Source of the DNA: Thalassobaculum litoreum DSM 18839
GTDB taxonomy: Bacteria; Pseudomonadota; Alphaproteobacteria; Thalassobaculales; Thalassobaculaceae
DNA length: 64,000 bases
Assembly (NCBI RefSeq): GCF_900102465.1
Contig: NZ_FNBW01000001.1
Coordinates: 620,557-684,556 of the forward strand
Direction: 5' to 3'
Both the position numbers and the translations under genes were made by a program. The notes below the pieces were generated by a model that saw nothing but the letters and a program-made list of their open reading frames with translations, made no database searches and had not been told where the DNA came from. Each line of letters opens with the position of its first letter. The first letter of the stretch is position 1. Of the stretch, positions 61,974 to 64,000 are shown in pieces.

Positions 61974-63854
61974 ATGACCGTCCCCCCGATCACCGATATG
62001 GCCCCGATGAAGCTCGTCATCGTCGGCCATGTGGACCACGGCAAGTCGACCCTGATCGGCCGCATGCTGCACGACACCGGCTCCCTGCCCGACGGCAAGA
62101 TGGAAGCGGTCAAGGCCATGTCCGACCGGCGCGGCATGCCGATGGAATGGGCCTTCGTGCTCGACGCCCTGCAGGCCGAGCGCGACCAGGGCATCACCAT
62201 CGACACCACCCAGATCTTCTTCAAGACCCCGGCACGGCCCTACGTCATCATCGACGCGCCGGGCCATAAGGAATTCCTGAAGAACATGGTCTCCGGCGCG
62301 GCCTCGGCGGATGCCGCCATCCTGGTGGTCGATGCCAAGGAAGGCGTGCAGGAACAGACCCGCCGCCACGGCTATATCCTGCACCTGCTCGGCCTCGACC
62401 AGGTGGTGGTCGCGGTGAACAAGATGGACCTTGTGGACCACAGCCAGGCCCGGTTCGACGAGGTCGCCGGCGAGGTCCACAAGTATCTCGGCAGCATGGG
62501 CATCACCCCGGCGGCGATCCTGCCGGTATCGGCGCGCCACGGCGACGGCCTTGCCGTGAAGTCCACGAACATGCCTTGGTTCGAGGGCGAGACGCTGATC
62601 GCCTCGCTCGACACCCTGCCGCCGAAACCGATGCCGGTCGAGCTGCCCCTGCGCTTCCCGGTCCAGGACGTCTACAAGTTCGACGAGCGCCGCATCCTTG
62701 CCGGCCGCATCGAGAGCGGGAAGCTGAACGTCGGCGACACCCTGCTGTTCAGCCCGAGCAACGCGCGGGCCAAGGTGCAGTCGATCGAGGCCTGGAGCGT
62801 CGACGGCCCGGTGCTGTCCGCCTCGGCCGGCCAGTCCATCGGCATCACCCTGGACGACCAGCTCTTCGTCGAGCGCGGCAACGTCGCCAGCCACGCCTCC
62901 GAGCCGCCGGTGCAGACCAACGTGTTCCGCGCCCGCATCTTCTGGCTCGGCCGCGCACCGCTTGAAGTCGGCCGGCGCTACAAGCTGAAGCTCGCCACCC
63001 TGGAGCATCCGGTGGAGGTGCAGGCGATCGAGCGGGTGATCGACGTCTCCGACCTGTCCGAGCGCCCGGCCGACCGGATCGAGCGCAACGAGGTCGGCGA
63101 GGTCGTGCTGCGCGCCCGGGCCATGCTGTCGGTGGACGAGTTCACCGACAACCCGCGCCTCGGCCGCTTCGTGCTGATCGACGGCTACGACATGGCCGGC
63201 GGCGGTCTGGTGTCGATGGACGGGTTCCACGACCTGCGGCGGGCCAACGCCCCGACCTCGCAGAACATCACCGCGGTGGAGACCCGGATCACCACCGACG
63301 CCCGCTGGGCCGCCAACGGCCACAAGTCTGGCGTGCTCTGGCTGACCGGCCTGTCCGGGGCCGGCAAGTCCACCCTCGCCCTGGAGCTGGAGCAGGCGCT
63401 GTTCCGCAAGGGCTGGCAGGTCTATGTGCTGGACGGCGACAACATCCGGTTCGGCCTGTCCGCCGATCTCGGCTTCGCGCCGGAGGACCGGGAGGAGAAC
63501 ATCCGCCGGGTCGGCGAAGTGGCGGCCCTGTTCGCCCGCGCCGGCATCCTGGTGATCACCGCCTTCATCTCGCCCTACCGCTCCGACCGCGACCGGGCCC
63601 GGGCCGTCGCCCCGGACCTGTTCCACGAGGTCTACGTGAACGCCGGCCTCGCCGTCTGCGAGGAGCGCGATCCCAAGGGGCTGTACAAGAAGGCCCGGCG
63701 CGGCGAGATCGCCGAGTTCACCGGCATCTCCGCCCCCTACGAGGCGCCGGAGGCGCCGGAGGTGGAGGTCGAGACCGGCTCGCTCTCCCTGGCCCAGTCG
63801 GTCGAGCAACTGCTCGGCTATGTGGAGGCCAATTTCGCCACCAAGGGAAGCTGA
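61974..63854 (+). CDS. cysNC: Bifunctional sulfate adenylyltransferase subunit 1 / APS kinase
   Basis: 626 residues, a CysN-CysC fusion. The N-terminal GTPase has GHVDHGKST, DAPGHKEF and NKMDLV, followed by translation-factor-like beta domains to about residue 430. The C-terminal APS kinase starts at WLTGLSGAGKSTLALELE, with DGDNIRFGLSADLGF and the ERDPKGLYKKARRGEI segment. It makes APS with CysD and then PAPS. The fusion suits PAPS production for assimilation or sulfation. Another gene follows six bases later. Confidence 0.95.
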   Translation: MTVPPITDMAPMKLVIVGHVDHGKSTLIGRMLHDTGSLPDGKMEAVKAMSDRRGMPMEWAFVLDALQAERDQGITIDTTQIFFKTPARPYVIIDAPGHKEFLKNMVSGAASADAAILVVDAKEGVQEQTRRHGYILHLLGLDQVVVAVNKMDLVDHSQARFDEVAGEVHKYLGSMGITPAAILPVSARHGDGLAVKSTNMPWFEGETLIASLDTLPPKPMPVELPLRFPVQDVYKFDERRILAGRIESGKLNVGDTLLFSPSNARAKVQSIEAWSVDGPVLSASAGQSIGITLDDQLFVERGNVASHASEPPVQTNVFRARIFWLGRAPLEVGRRYKLKLATLEHPVEVQAIERVIDVSDLSERPADRIERNEVGEVVLRARAMLSVDEFTDNPRLGRFVLIDGYDMAGGGLVSMDGFHDLRRANAPTSQNITAVETRITTDARWAANGHKSGVLWLTGLSGAGKSTLALELEQALFRKGWQVYVLDGDNIRFGLSADLGFAPEDREENIRRVGEVAALFARAGILVITAFISPYRSDRDRARAVAPDLFHEVYVNAGLAVCEERDPKGLYKKARRGEIAEFTGISAPYEAPEAPEVEVETGSLSLAQSVEQLLGYVEANFATKGS

Positions 63855-63860
63855 CCCGCC

Positions 63861-64000
63861 ATGGCCGTCGAGGTCGAACTCGTCGAGGGCCATGGCGACC
63901 GGCTGGAAGCCGTCCGCCGCCAGGCGATAGACTGGCTCGGCGAGCATGCGGCACCGCATGGCGTGGTCTGGAACTATCAGGAATTCGCCCTGCGCGCCCA
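63861..64000 (+). CDS. Partial gene downstream of cysNC, family unknown
   Basis: The ATG at 63861 lies six bases after the cysNC stop and the frame stays open to the window edge, giving 46 residues. The N-terminus reads MAVEVELVEGHGDRLEAVRR and contains a likely helix. It is too short to assign; a transferase-like protein is possible. Close spacing suggests it belongs to the sulfate-activation operon. Confidence 0.55.
   Translation, partial: MAVEVELVEGHGDRLEAVRRQAIDWLGEHAAPHGVVWNYQEFALRA

Overview
The window is a GC-rich, gene-dense chromosomal segment from an alphaproteobacterium. The pointers are the DUF1127 gene, RutR/PreTA-type pyrimidine catabolism, the CysN-CysC fusion, the FliG variant with EYPQ in place of EHPQ, intracellular PhaZ and many TTG/GTG starts. 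A Rhodospirillales-like marine or soil heterotroph fits, but this is inference. I saw no rRNA, tRNA, transposase, CRISPR array or prophage. No gap between genes exceeds about 300 bases.

Layout. 1-3.0 kb: the 3' part of an ArgE-like deacetylase, then a leftward pair (M24 peptidase-like hydrolase and Asp/Glu racemase-like protein) resembling parts of ectoine-utilisation loci. 3.1-7.0 kb: DUF1127 protein, a multi-PAS hybrid histidine kinase and an OmpR-type regulator. 7.2-10.5 kb: alpha/beta hydrolase, MetY and a MetA-family homoserine acyltransferase with the acetyl-CoA-type residue. 10.6-23.1 kb: a pyrimidine-degradation island. A leftward six-gene operon (amidohydrolase PydC-like, dihydropyrimidinase, four ABC-transporter genes) runs from a perfect 16-bp RutR palindrome to a strong terminator. 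RutR is divergent from it. preT-preA is a second leftward unit, with a near-perfect RutR box shared with a divergent fluoroacetate-dehalogenase-like gene.

23.3-28.3 kb: an ExbB/MotA-like channel subunit, two anchored proteins of unknown function, FliG, and a convergent glycosyltransferase. 28.5-32.3 kb: a heterodimeric ABC exporter with one degenerate and one competent ATP site. 32.4-46.2 kb: mixed catabolic and transport genes (oxaloacetate decarboxylase-like, SMP-30, D-aminoacylase-like, aspartate dehydrogenase, amidase, MmgE/PrpD, CDF transporter), a short AT-rich island and a small RTX repeat protein. 46.2-50.9 kb: a leftward operon of two tandem NylA-like amidases and an acyl-CoA dehydrogenase behind a large stem-loop, plus a peroxiredoxin-like gene. 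51-57.7 kb: PHA depolymerase, a tyrosine-phosphatase-like gene, RidA, a phosphotransferase/DUF6285 pair, and a bactofilin/M23 peptidase pair. 57.9-64 kb: an orphan excisionase-like HTH protein, gamma-glutamyltransferase, a CmcJ-like oxygenase and the cysD-cysNC sulfate-activation operon.

The best-supported system is the RutR regulon: uptake, reduction (PreTA), ring opening and decarbamoylation under one operator type, with a dehalogenase on the same control region. The least explained is the channel-like trio upstream of FliG.
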